A stretch of 45,481 nt of DNA. Source: Pelargonium nanum. Taxonomy: Eukaryota; Streptophyta; Magnoliopsida; Geraniales; Geraniaceae. Position 1 is the first letter of the stretch; each line of letters starts with the position of its first letter. A model generated the notes under the pieces. That model ran no database searches, had not been told where the DNA came from, and saw only the letters and a program-made list of their open reading frames with translations. The position numbers were made by a program, and so were the translations under genes. The DNA lies in NCBI GenBank assembly GCA_036897485.1, contig JAYMTF010000206.1, positions 1 to 45,481 of the forward strand. The letters are read 5' to 3'. Positions 26,001 to 37,500 of the stretch are shown here, piece after piece.

Positions 26001-27458
26001 GTCTTTGGAGTTTCAGGTGAACACGTAGCATCTCCTTGTTGGAGCAGATGATCTGTGAGTGAATTTCGTTTGATTTTACGATTTTTTGGCTCCTTGAAGC
26101 TTGAATGTTCATATGAATGTAAAATGGTTGAATCTGTACATCTTTACCGTTACTTGTTGATTGTTAGGTCTCTGGAGTTTCAAGGAAAGACCGAGACGTA
26201 GCTTCTCCTTGATGGATCAGAATCAGATGATCTGTGAGTGATTTTCGTACGATTTTATGATTTACTGGCTCCTTGAAGCTTGAATGTTCATATGAATGTA
26301 AAATGGTTGAATCTGTACATCTTCACCATTACTTGTTGATTGTTAGGTCTCTGGAGGTTCAAGGAAAGACGAGCGTAGCTTCTCCTTGTTGGAGCAGATG
26401 ATCTGTGAGTGATTTTCGTTTGATTGTAAGATTTATAGGCTACTTGAAGCTTGAATGGTCATATGATTATAAATTGCTTGAATCTATATAGCTTTACCGT
26501 TACTGTTCGATTCTCAGGTCTCTTGAGTTTCAAGGAAAGACAGAAATGTAGCTTCTCCTTGTTGGATCAGATAATCTGTGAGTGATTTTCGTAAGATTTT
26601 ATGATAGTTTGGCTCCTTGAAGCTTGAATGCTGATATGATTGTAAAATGCCTGGATCTATACAACTTTACTGCTACTGGTTGATTGTTAGGTCTCTGGAG
26701 GTTCAAGGAAACTGAGGGAGTTTTTTTTAATGTTTTGGCAAATGATCTGTGAGTAATTTTTGTATTAGTAATGATTGATTGGCTCCTTGGAGCTTGATTG
26801 TGAGATTCATGAATATTCAATGCTTGAATCTGTCTCTAGATATGTTTGATGATACAAGTTTACTGTTACTGGCTGATTGTTAGGGTTTTGGGAGTTTAAA
26901 GGAAAGACGGATACACAGCTTCTCCTTATTGGAGCAGATGATCGGTGAGTAATTTTTGAATGATTTGTTTGCTCCTTAACGGCTGTAAGTTTGTATGAAT
27001 ATTCAATGCTTGAATCTCTGTCTATATATGTAGAATGATAAATGTTTGCATTTATGATAGATTGTTAGGTCTTCCGAGTTTCAAGGAAAGACGGAGACAC
27101 AACTTCTCCTTGTTGGAGCAGATAATCTGTGAGTGATTTTTGTAAGTTTTGTTCACTCCTTAATGGCTGTATGTTCTATGATTATTCAATGCTTGAATCT
27201 CTCTCTCTCTCTATATATATATGTAGAATGATAAATGTTTACGTAGGAAAGGCGCGGAGATAGCTTCTCATTGCTGGAGCTGATGATCTGTGAGTAAATT
27301 TTGTATGGTTTTATTATTTGTTGCCTCCTTAAAGCTTGTATGTTCGTATGAATATGCAATGCTCGAATCTCTCTCTCTCTATGCTGGTTGATGTTAGGTC
27401 TTTGGAGTTTCAAGGAAAGACCGAAGAGTTAGCTTCTCCTTGTTGGAGTGGATGATCT
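26001..27458 (+). repeat. Nine tandem exon-like units, spliced non-coding RNA candidate
   Basis: The cores lie at about 26001-26054, 26168-26233, 26347-26404, 26518-26577, 26691-26748, 26884-26944, 27069-27128, 27247-27289 and 27398-27458. Most begin after ttgattgttag, read gtctctggagtttcaagg, continue to tagcttctccttgttgga and end gatgatct before gtgagt or gtaagt. Each core therefore looks like a small exon with its own acceptor and donor. The spacers also repeat (ttggctccttgaagcttgaa, gttcatatgaatgtaaaatg). Unit length is about 150-190 bp. In most cores caaggaaag can pair with cttctccttg to form a short hairpin. Core lengths vary (43-66 bp), no single frame stays open across them, and they differ in phase, so a non-coding transcript or 5' UTR is more likely than a protein. 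Confidence 0.75.
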
Positions 27459-28435
27459 GTAAGTAATTGGTATGATTTATTGGCTCATTAAAGCTTGTGT
27501 GTTCATATGAATTTATAATGCTGAAATCTCGACGTATATATGTTTACTCTTTCTGGTTGATTTTGAGATAGCAACTTAAGTTGCTTAAAATTAATTTAGG
27601 TTCTAGTTTGGCAATTTTCTCGTAGAAGTAACTTTCTTTCTGAAGGAATTGGTGGGATGCTTTGTGTATTCTGCATAAGCGGCTTTGCAAGGCAGTCGTG
27701 AGCCTTAAATTGATTCTTGGAACTGCGGTGCACGGTATGAACTCAATCTCATATTTTCTTTAAGCCCAAAGGTATAATTCCTCAACTTACTCCCAGTATT
27801 TGTTTGTTTTATGCTAATTGCTGAAAAAATATCTTTCCTAGTTACATAATGCATGCTTAGAGATTGTTTTTAATATTGAGTGCAAGTAATTACCCTAACT
27901 TCAATATACTATATATTAACAAAGTGCTAAATATCACCGCATTTGGCATAATTATGAAGTAAATATATAAGATATTAATTTGTAGATTCTCCCTGTGTTT
28001 CATGAGTTTGAAGTGATATCGAACATGAATCTATCAATGCTAATCTATCATATTTAGCATTGAATTCTAGAGGCTAGATTGCACAAAGAGAAACCGATCA
28101 TTTTCATGAATGAACACATAATCCCCACCGTTACATTTTCATCCCGTTTATTCAATACATCAACCAATCTATAACTGGATTATAGAATTCTTAAATTTAA
28201 ATTAATTCTGTCCTAAAATAATTGCGCACTTTTCTATTTTTGTAGAAGGACTGATTAGTTAGGACTTTTAAAATTTTCACCGAACCACTTATCACCGTAT
28301 TAGTTTCGACAGGAGCGATTTAAAGCAACTCCTATAATTTAGTCAGCGATTTGAAAGAGAAATGAGAAACTCTACACGATTGAGTCGTTGAGACGAGGCC
28401 GATGCATTTTCCACGAGGGGCTTTGTTTCTTTTAG
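27459..28435 (+). other. Downstream flank of the tandem exon array
   Basis: Starts with a last copy of the spacer (cttgtgtgttcatatgaatt). A perfect 16-bp palindrome agcaacttaagttgct lies at 27570-27585. A block at about 27640-27731 (gaattggtgggatgct to gcggtgcacg before gtatga) has acceptor- and donor-like edges and might be a further exon of the same transcript. The rest is AT-rich with no gene. Confidence 0.35.
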
Positions 28436-28599
28436 CTTTACTAAGGCTCGACTGAACATTAACGACTCCTAACAAATTTTAGCAACTATAGAACTAGTTA
28501 GATTAAGGGACGCTAACAATTCAAGAAAACATATATGATGACATTGAAGATCTCACACTTCTTTGTCGATTATTCATATGACAAGTAATTGAAACTTCA

Positions 28600-30517
28600 A
28601 AACCTTTTCTCTATATACTGTTTATCTGAGTCATTCTGCTCCGTCTCACCAGATGAAGATGATTTTTCGTCCTTTGGAACATTGCTCGGGGCATAGCTTC
28701 CATTCTCATCAACAATATTGTTTGTGTGAGAGCTCCCGCCCTTGCATCTCTTGACTGACCCTTTTTGGCTGTCATGCCAGATTGTTGAGAATAAGTGAAT
28801 CTAGGAAGGTGTCCAAATAAGTCTTTTGCGAGACAATGTCTCAACATCATTCTTTGCTGAAGGGATTGATAGCTTCATTTTGTATAACAAGCACAAGAAG
28901 CTTCGTTTTTTTCAATTTTACCATTTGGCACTAGGCCACTTGATGAAGAAAGTACATCTTGTTTGAAACATGATCCGCCGGCAAGCTCATGTGGGGCCAG
29001 AGGTGAACTTATGCTAAGTTCACATGTGTTGGTGACTCTGCATGATTTCTTCGTATTGGAGATCACATGTCCACCAAAGGAACCATAAGAACAGAACTCT
29101 TTACCACACTTGTAGCATCTGAATTTTAAATTACGAGTAACATAAGATAAATCTGAATTCTGACGAACTTACAATGAGGAGTGACCAAGAGCTTCTTCGT
29201 CTTTCATCGAACAACCTACACCGCATTAAAATTGGTAGGAGCGGATGTATTTAAACCAATTCCTATCATTTGGTTAGGTCTCTAAAATTGATTTGAGATC
29301 CTATACACGATTGAGCCATTTGGACGGTCCCTTGAGTGGTGTAATTCTGACCAAAAGAGGAAAGCATGTTAGATGTATTCTGACCAACCTGCATCGAGGT
29401 CAGACTAATAGCTTGTTGGTTCCTCGTTGAATTATTACAGTTTAGCTAAGTACAAATTAGATTAGAAGCTTGACTTCTTGAAGTAAAGGTCTTTGAATAA
29501 ACCCATGAGTATCGTACATAGGAGCTTGAGAATCTGATTGGATGCTCCTAAAGCGAAGACTATTCCGGGCAATCATGGCATATGCGATGATTGATCTTTG
29601 GCCATTATGAGATGGGGTTAGACAGATAGATTGTCGGTTACTTATCAGGTCACTACTATTTGACTGAGGAGCAATTACTAAATTAATGAGTTGGTTCCTA
29701 GTAGGCATGAAGACATTAGGTGTCATTCTAAGCCCCCTCGAGGAAACACCTGGAGTTGAATTCATGAATGGTAAACTCGTTGGTTGATTTCTCAGAAAAA
29801 GAGATGCAAGTGATGAATTATAATGCAATGTCAGACCAACAACTTGTTGGTTCTTCACCCAACGATTATTGACCGATTGAATGGCCAAAGCTAGATGCCC
29901 AAGTTTACTGCTCAAAGTAGCGAAGGTATTTGAGGTCCCTATTGAAATCTGTCTATAGACGGTGAAATTCATGACGTGGATAAAGTTGGTTGGCAAGGAA
30001 AGATAGGAATTCGTAGATGCAAATGGTGATCTAGATTTGATTTGCTGGTTTCCAACAACAAAGCTAGAAAATTGTGGAAAATTAATATATTCAATGTAGG
30101 AAAAGGGTCTAATTGGTTTCGAGAAGGTGAAACGAAGTAGCATATCTAGGCAAACAAAATCCATCATTATCTATTGGAATTACAACATTTCAATAGACGA
30201 AAAGATTATGATAAGGTTGGGAGCATTTACTTGGTCAACTAATGGAATTGCATCATGGGTGATTGAAGGTACCATTTCCATGACCGGTAAAGAAGCTGCT
30301 TGGTTCCGTCTCCAGATGGAACGTTCGTGTTGAATGTAATAACATCAACAGAAGCATCAAGCTGTTGCATCTGCGAGACAAACAAGTTGGTGTTGTTGAT
30401 TGGTGAATGACTCGGGCCATATAAACGAGGATGTTCGAACTCTCCTCCATGTTGAGAGGTCATACCAGACAATATTTCACCATTTAGCTGGGGGATATTG
30501 CTTTGGTGCTCTTTCAT
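28600..30517 (-). pseudogene. C2H2 zinc-finger gene remnant, left arm
   Basis: Read on the minus strand. The segment 30517-30239 gives an open 92-codon piece (MKEHQSNIPQLNGEIL...) that lies mostly in the unique centre. The segment 30167-29457 gives 236 codons rich in Asn/Ser/Gln, with NQQVVGLTLHYNSS and SLPFMNSTPGVSSRG. At 29123-29055 comes a zinc finger FRCYKCGKEFCSYGSFGGH; the two Cys and the first His are present, but the last zinc ligand is Asn instead of His. The segment 29066-28600 continues in shifting frames (ISSPLAPHELAGG..., then SSSSGE). Frameshifts and stops break the chain. GSFGGH resembles the plant QALGGH finger signature. The parent family is not identified. This is more complete than the right copy but not a working gene as read. 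Confidence 0.6.
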
Positions 30518-30739
30518 GTATGATAAAATAAATAAATAAATAAAAACTATTTGTTTGGCTCCAAGAGAAGAAATTTGGAGGCAACAAGGGCTATCAGAGT
30601 TGGGAATGTTATTTTCCCATAGGGTTATGCCTCATTTTATTCTCATCCACAAGATATCTATTGGAATTAAGTAAATGCTCTCAGCCAAATCATAATTTTT
30701 TGGTCTATTAAAATGTTTTAATTCCGATAGATATCGATC

Positions 30740-32300
30740 GATTTTGTTTGCCTAGATATGTTATATCGTTTCCCCTTCTCGAAACCAAGCAAACCCCTTT
30801 CTTACGCTAAATATATTAAATTTTCACATATTTCTAGCTATGTTGTTGGAAACCAGCCATTTGTTGCTTCAAATTCCTATCTTTCCTTCCTAACCAACTT
30901 CATCCACGCCATGAATTTCTCCACCTCTAGACATATTTCAATTTGGACCTCAAATACCTCTACTACTTTGAACAATAAACTCACGCATCTAGTTTTAGCC
31001 ATTCATTCGGTCAATAGTCGTTGGGTGAAGAACCAACAAGTTGTTGGTCCAACATTGCATTATAATTCATCATTTGCATCTCTTTTTCTGAGAAACCAAC
31101 CAAGGAGTTTACCTTTCATAAATTCAACTTCAGGTGTTTCCTCGGGTGAGATTAGAATGACACCTAATTTCTTCGTGCCTACGAGGAACCAACTCGTTAG
31201 TTTAGTAATTGCTCCTCAGTCAAATAGCAGTGAGTTGATATAAAGAACCGACAATCTATCAGTCTAACCTTATCTCAAAATGGCCAGAGATCAATCATCG
31301 CATATGCCACGATTGCCCGGAATAGCCTTCGCTTTAGGAGCATCCAATCAGATTCTCAAGTTCCTATGTATGATACTCATGAGGTTTATTTAAAGGCATT
31401 TACTTCATAAAGCCAAACTTCTAATCTAACTTGTACTTAGCTAAACTGTAATAATTCAACGAGGAACCAACAAACTATTAGTCTGACCTCGGTGCAGGTT
31501 AGTCAGAGTTCATGTAATATGCTTTCCTCTCTTGGTCAGAATTACACCACCCAAGGGATCGTCCAAATGGCTCAACCGTGTATAGGATATCAAATCTCTT
31601 TTAGAGACCTAACCAGATGATATGAATTGGTTTAGATGCATCCGCTCCTACTAGAACTAATGCGGCGTAGGTTGTTCGGTGAAAAACAAAGAAGCTCTTG
31701 GTCACTCCTCGTTTTAAGTTGTCAGAATTCAGATATATCTTATGTTACTCGTGATTTAAAATTCAGATGCTACATGCGTGGTAAATAGTTCTCTTCTTAT
31801 GGTTCCTTTGGTGGACATGTGCTCTCCCATGCGAAGAAACCATGTAAAGTCACCAACAAATTATGTGGACTTAGCATAAGTTCACCTCCGGCTTCACCTG
31901 AGCTTGTCGGTGGATCAGATCTCAAACAAGATACACCTTCTTCATCAAATGACCTCGTGGCAAATGTAAAACTGAAAGAAACAAAGATCCTTGGGCTTGT
32001 GATGCAAAATGAAGCTATCAATCCTTTCAACAGAGATGTTGAGACATTGTCTCATAATAGACTTATTCGGGACACCTTCCTAGATTCACTTATTTCCAAC
32101 TATGTTGGCGTTGCAGCCAAAAAAGGTCTAGCCAAGAGGTACAAGGGAGAGAACTCACCCAGAAACAATATTGTTGAAGAGAATGGGCGTTCTGCCCTGA
32201 GCAATCGTCCAAAGGAGGAAGAATCATCTTCAACCGGTGAGAACGAGTAGAAAGACTCAGATAAGCAACACCCAGAGAAAAGGTTTTGAAGTCCCAATGA
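30740..32300 (+). pseudogene. C2H2 zinc-finger gene remnant, right arm
   Basis: Plus-strand partner of the left copy. 30758-31243 gives 161 codons parallel to the left one (NQQVVGPTLHYNSS, SLPFINSTSGVSSG) and then hits in-frame stops. The finger at 31762-31830 reads FRCYMRGK, a stop, then FSSYGSFGGHVLSH. Here the second Cys has become Arg and a stop replaces Glu, while the final His is intact. The C-terminal part 31819-32250 is open for 143 codons (ISSPPASPELVGG, VETLSHNRLIRDTF, KEEESSSTGENE). The N-terminal part found in the centre next to the left copy is absent here. Confidence 0.6.
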
Positions 32301-32450
32301 CTTGTCTTATGAATAATCGACTAAGAAGTGTGAGATCTTTGATGTCATCAGATATGCTTTCTTGAATTTTTAGTGTCCCTTACTCAGACTAGTTCTGTAG
32401 TTACTAAAATTCGTTAGGAGTCGTGAATGTTTAGTCGAGTCTTAGTAGAC

Positions 32451-33060
32451 TCACCGGCTGTCTCTTTTGGCAATTCGAGTCTTGTCTTGCTGTGTTCTGT
32501 GTCGCATTATCCTGAAGCTTCTTGGTTATGAGAATGACGTTGTTCTGGTGTTTTAGTTTTATCTACTGTCATTTAATTATTGAGTTAAAGGCTGGTTTGC
32601 ATATTTGAGATACATGTTATCTATTAAGACTTGAGTGTTTACAGAAGCTGAGCACATGAAATGCGTAAAGCTGAACCTGTTCCCCTCCAATTCGTTTCAA
32701 AGCATCTATGAGGTCTGTATTCTGAATCTTCTCGGACTCCTAGTACTCGTCAATTTCAAAATTTTAGCTATCTTTTTCTTTGATATAATCGAGGTAAACA
32801 ATTATTGCTAAAATGGCGTATCTATTGTATATGCATGCTAATAACCATGTTGTTTTTGTATTTTATCATTGATTGATTTATCGGTATTAGTTCTTCTCAT
32901 AATTGAGATTGCATTTATAGAAGGAATGTATTGATTAGGTTACAAGAGAACAATATGTTGAGAAGATCAAGAAGTGTATGCATCTTTTGATAATTTTTTC
33001 CTGCTGTTTGTTTATGGTATTTGGTGATTTTTGTTTGACATTTCAAGTTGAAAAGACTTA
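32451..33060 (+). other. Flank of the inverted repeat with one exon-like block
   Basis: At 32647-32711 the block gaagctgagcacatgaaatg to agcatctatgag lies between a tttacag acceptor-like site and a gtctgt donor-like site, and is open in the frame EAEHMKCVKLN...SIYE. It might be an orphan exon. Otherwise AT-rich without a gene. Confidence 0.3.
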
Positions 33061-33066
33061 ACATTT

Positions 33067-33470
33067 ACCCGACCTAGATGTGTGGGTTTGCAATAGAAAA
33101 TGTGCTGGTTGAGTGTGGATTGCCCATCCGCACTTCTTCCATGGCAAATCCCACTTGATCTGAAAATTAAACGGAAGTGTTTTGCAACTTGAGCTCACAA
33201 AAATGCAGGTCGAATATGGGGTGCCCTCGAGTTCGTGTCCATTTCGCTAGGTTTGTGTTGTGAAGTGTTAATATATGGACTTACTAGATGTTATGGTAGA
33301 GTGTCAACTTGGGTCCAAATCAATGTGCACATTTTTACATGATTGGGTTGCATAAAATAAATTGATTTATTTTCATCAGGTTTGACACAATAAAAGATAT
33401 GGACGGGTTGGGCAAGCGTGCACATTTTCTACGTAAGATCCGCAAATCAATCCAATCTATGGCTTGTATT
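33067..33470. mobile_element. Two adjacent degenerate hAT-like short elements
   Basis: The first (about 33067-33250) shares gcaatagaaaatgtgctgg, ttcttccatggcaaatcc and aaaaatgcaggtcgaat with copies in the TTN9-like and TRAP-alpha introns. The second (about 33297-33470) starts tagagtgtcaacttggg and has acgggttgggc and cacattttctac. No target duplications are visible, so boundaries are approximate. Confidence 0.4.
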
Positions 33471-33929
33471 CCATCTTGCAAGAGTGAGATTTGGAGACAT
33501 TGGAGAGCAGATTTGGAGACTGAATTTTGTTGTATAAATTTAATTACTAAGTAGACCGAGAGTACTACTAAATAGGTTAGTGGATGTTTTTTTTCATCAT
33601 TAAGTTAAGACCGTCTCATTAGGCTTTTGGCTAAGTGAGAGGATCATTTTCAATGATTTTTTTTGCCTTAGTTTAGTTTTTAGAGTGCTCTCATTCTAAG
33701 TTGACCATTAGAAAATACGTATACGATTATAAATATTGTTTGTTCTTTTACAAAAAGAAGTCAATTTGTACATCGCCCCATCATTGCATACGGATGACGG
33801 GCAACCTGACAAATTGCCCGCTATCTACAAAAATAAAACCCATAATTTGTTAGGTATAAATTGAGGTCAATCGGCTGATACCCTCTAAGAGGGGTGGACC
33901 AAAAAAAGGCCACAATTTTCTCGTCCGTG

Positions 33930-34100
33930 TGCAGCCCTAACCCCATAGACCACGCCAATTGGACCCCGGGCTTGGTTTATGTTTTTTTGTATCTCGAACC
34001 TGTTCCGCCAAACTCTATAACTTGCATGAACCTGCACCTTTTGAGTTCAGTTAGATTTTTACAACCGAAATTCAACCCAAAATCTGAATTTTAAACTCTA
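33930..34100. mobile_element. Degenerate hAT-like short element upstream of TRAP-alpha
   Basis: Contains ttggaccccgggcttgg, tgcatgaacctgcacc and aacccaaaatctgaa, and ends ttttaaactcta, consistent with the family. The left boundary is not determined. Confidence 0.35.
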
Positions 34101-34559
34101 TGCTACTCTATATCAAGAGAATATAGATTTTAGTTTGAAATGCTAAAATGTAAATTGGATGTAAAATATTGAGATATGATAGTCTCGTGTGTCGAATTGT
34201 TTTTTTTTTTCTGTGCGAGTATCATAACTTTATTGGTCTAAAATTTTATCAATATTCATGGGATTAGAATCTCTGGGGGATGCTTAGAAAGTAACAAAAT
34301 TGAAAGTGAAATGCAATTTATCAAAATTTATGTATGAGAAATACGAGTCTAGTATATATTTGAAAAAAATAAAACAATAATAATGTGAACAGAAATTGAG
34401 ACCAATCAATGAGCTGCGATGACGTCGAAACGACGTCGTGCGCAGCTTCGCCTTCTCAGTTCGCTTTGATTTGGTCTCGTCATCGATCATTTCGAGAATC
34501 ACACACAGAAACACAATCAGTCAATCACTCCCAACACAAACCCGAGCTCTCTCTCTCTA
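34101..34559 (+). promoter_or_regulatory. TRAP-alpha promoter and leader
   Basis: The leader just before the ATG is pyrimidine-rich (gagctctctctctctaa). Around 34420-34440 there is a GC-richer stretch (gatgacgtcgaaacgacgtcgtg) with two overlapping tgacgtc/gacgtc motifs of bZIP-binding type. No clear TATA box, as expected for a housekeeping gene. Confidence 0.45.
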
Positions 34560-37500
34560 ATGGCGATGAAGCTTAGGGTTTTCGTTCTCGCTCTCCTCCT
34601 CCTCGCCTCTCCGTTTCTCCAAGGTTCTCTTCTTCCTCCACAGTTTTTTCAGATCTAGATCCGCTCATTTCGCGCTCACTCGCATGCATGTGTAGTTACG
34701 TACCAGTTCATCGCTGTCTGATTCGTTTCTGTATTGTTCGATCGGTTCTGTTTTGTGGATGCATGATTTGAATTCGTCGTTTGCTGTTTTGTAATTGCGT
34801 GTGCGGTTCTGTGATACGTGGTGTTGAGATCTGATTTCGTTTTGGTTTGACTTTTGCGCTGTGGATTTGTATGAGGTGTTTTGTTTTCGAATTGGTGATT
34901 GTTTTTGTTCGGTGTGTTTTGATTTGGTTTTGAGTTTGATTGCATTTTTTTTTAATGCAAACGATTGTCATCATGTTGTGTTGTTTGAGTAGTATTGTAA
35001 CTGATGGTTCCTGGCATCTAGAAATTTGTATTGAAAAATTGGAGTAGTTCTGAAGTTACTTTTGAACTGTCAAGGAACAAATTGTTTGGATGTTTTTTCT
35101 CAGATTGGTGATTGCTTTTGTTTGATGATTTTGAGTTCAATTGTGGTATATCTATGGAAATTGTTGTTATCGTTTGTGTTTTATTGTATTTTATCTGGTG
35201 GTACCTGGCATCTAGCAATTTGTATTGATTTTTTATCGGAGTAGCTTGGAAGCTACTTTTGTACTGTCATGGAACAAATTACTTGGATGTTTTGTTTTTG
35301 AACCGGTAGTTGGTTTCGTTAGGTGTGTTTTGAGCTCTATCGTGGTATATTTATGAAAATGATTGTTATCATTTTGTTATTTTTTTAAATTTATTTATTA
35401 TTATTTTTTGTAATGTAGCTGGTTGTACCTGAAATGTAGATATTTGTATTGATTTTCAATGGGAGTATCTCTAAGGTTACTTATGAACTGTCAAGTAACA
35501 AATTACTTGGATAATTTAATTGCTTATAGTAGTAAGAAAGTGCTTCTTTTTAATCTGGACTGAGTACAGTACCTGATTGGCTCATGCAGTTAATGATTTG
35601 GTTCTGTTCATAAGTGGTGAATTTTTTAAGGTTTGCTAAGTTTTCAACATTTTGTCTAGACTTGTTTGTTTGATTTCTGTTGAGGCGGAGGTATTGAGGA
35701 TGAAACCAGTTGAAGATTTTTGTCTTCAACATTTTTTAACGTTAGGTGCATGGAATCATGAATTATGTATGCATGATAAGATTTTTGTAGTGCCTTGCAA
35801 GTCTGTGTAAGTTGATTTTTTATTTCTTCCACTTGATAGTTGCTAGGTGTCAATCGGATTCTGATGGAGAAGTTGAGGCTACCGAAGAAGGAGGTGATGT
35901 AGGAATTGTCGGTGAGGAGTTCCAAGATTATGCTAGTGAGGATTATAGTCCTGCTCAAGGGGTGGATACGATTTGCGTCTTCCCCAAAAATAGTGCACGA
36001 AGTACGAATTCCATACATTATATCAAGGCAGTAAAAGTCTTATGGTTTTGTAGGTACACGTGTTTAATTTGATTTTTTTTCCTCCATGCAGTCGTGCCAG
36101 CTGGGGAAGAAAGCGAACTGTTAGTCGGGATGAAAAATGATGGTAATGTAGTCATTCTTTTCATATCAGTTAATTCTCATTCTGTTAATGTGATGTTCTG
36201 ATAGTATTTTATGGAATTGCTGTTGCTCTTTGATTTATATTATTAATTAAATGCTAGCTATTACAATTTGTTGTTCGGGTGTTATCACGTGCAACTTACA
36301 ATTTGTTATCACTAACTGATAATGGATGAAAACAGGGGAGTCGATCTTGAACGTTATCGCGGTTAAGGCAAGCGTGCATCTTCCTTTTGATCATCGTCTG
36401 CTTGTCCAGAATCTCACTGTTCAGGTAATTCTATTTTTGCATACTCGTGCAAGCATTAACTTTATGTTTATGATCGCCATTTAAGCTTCAAATTGGACTC
36501 CTGACTGCCTTTATCCTTCCACTTCGTCTGTGGATTACTCGTTTAGAAACTATTCGTCATATCTTATATCCAACTGGATGACTATTCTTATATCCTGCTG
36601 CTTTTTGCTTCCACACTTATACTGTAATGTCCACTCAAAGAAGCTATATGAACTCTAGCTTAAGTTTCTTATGTCCTCGAGGTGTTTCAAATATGTATTG
36701 AAGGTGGCGTTTTCATCAGAGTTCAAATAGTTATAGCGATCTACTTTGATCAGCTGGTCAGGAACAGTAAACTTTTGTTTGAACAATTTTATTTACTTTG
36801 GCTGCTGTCTAGGAGTTACTTCGTTACTTTTTATGAGAAGCGGTTTACTTTAGGAATACAGAGCTGATGAAAGAAAATACTTAACTATAATGCATGCTGT
36901 GGTCTCTGACCTGTACCATTTGTAGTCTGTTGGTTGTAATGTGACATTCTGACATGTTTGAAAGACTATATACTTGTAATTTCAATACCATTCTACCATT
37001 ATTGGATTGGCAAATAGTCACCAGATACTAAATCTATAATACCCGACCTTGCACTAGGGAAGTGAACTTGAAGAACTGCCAGCTGGCGTTTTTCCCCTTT
37101 CACATAAAAATTTGTATCAGGCTCTGTCTGGAAAAGTATGTGGCTAAAAATATGGTAACTGAATGATCAATCATCTTCAAAGCTTCCATTGCTCAATTTA
37201 GATGAGTCTGGTTGTTTTGGCCTTAACATTGATGAAAAGGCACAGTCCAGTTGCTTGACAACTTGTTTGCATTGGTGCCCTAATATATCACTATTTGCTT
37301 ATCTATTTCATGTGTGGAAAACTAGAAATGTAAATTTTATAATTTATACTATTCTGGATGTGTACTTCCTCTGCTCTGTACATTTTACTTATATTGTCGG
37401 CATTAGATTATTACTACCCTATTCCTTTTTTTGTTGCTACTCTTATGTTTTTGGTTTTATATGCCATTTTAGGGATTTAACAATGCAACAATTCCGCCGT

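Larger units (their letters stand above)
28436..32450. repeat. Large inverted duplication, arms about 1.8 kb
   Basis: The left arm (about 28436-30236) reads as the reverse complement of the right arm (about 30666-32450), around a unique centre of about 430 bp. Landmarks pair in order: gtcgattattcat with atgaataatcgac, tgaaacgaagtagcatatctaggc with its counterpart near 30755, and the ggttttgaagt and gttaggagtcgt strings at the outer edges. By eye roughly four of five bases agree, with small indels. Both arms carry a copy of the same decayed gene. A transcript across it could fold into a very long hairpin. Confidence 0.85.

Noticed and set aside
26001-27458. CRISPR array
   Set aside because: The repeats are spaced like spacer-repeat units, but the spacers are themselves repeated copies and the host is a plant.
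26001-27458. Cluster of C/D-box snoRNAs
   Set aside because: gatgatctgtgag resembles a C box, but no correctly placed D box and no paired C'/D' boxes were found in the units.
34676-34974. Overlapping minus-strand frames of 88-89 codons
   Set aside because: Asn/Thr/Lys/Gln-rich low-complexity translation of the T/G-rich TRAP-alpha intron 1.
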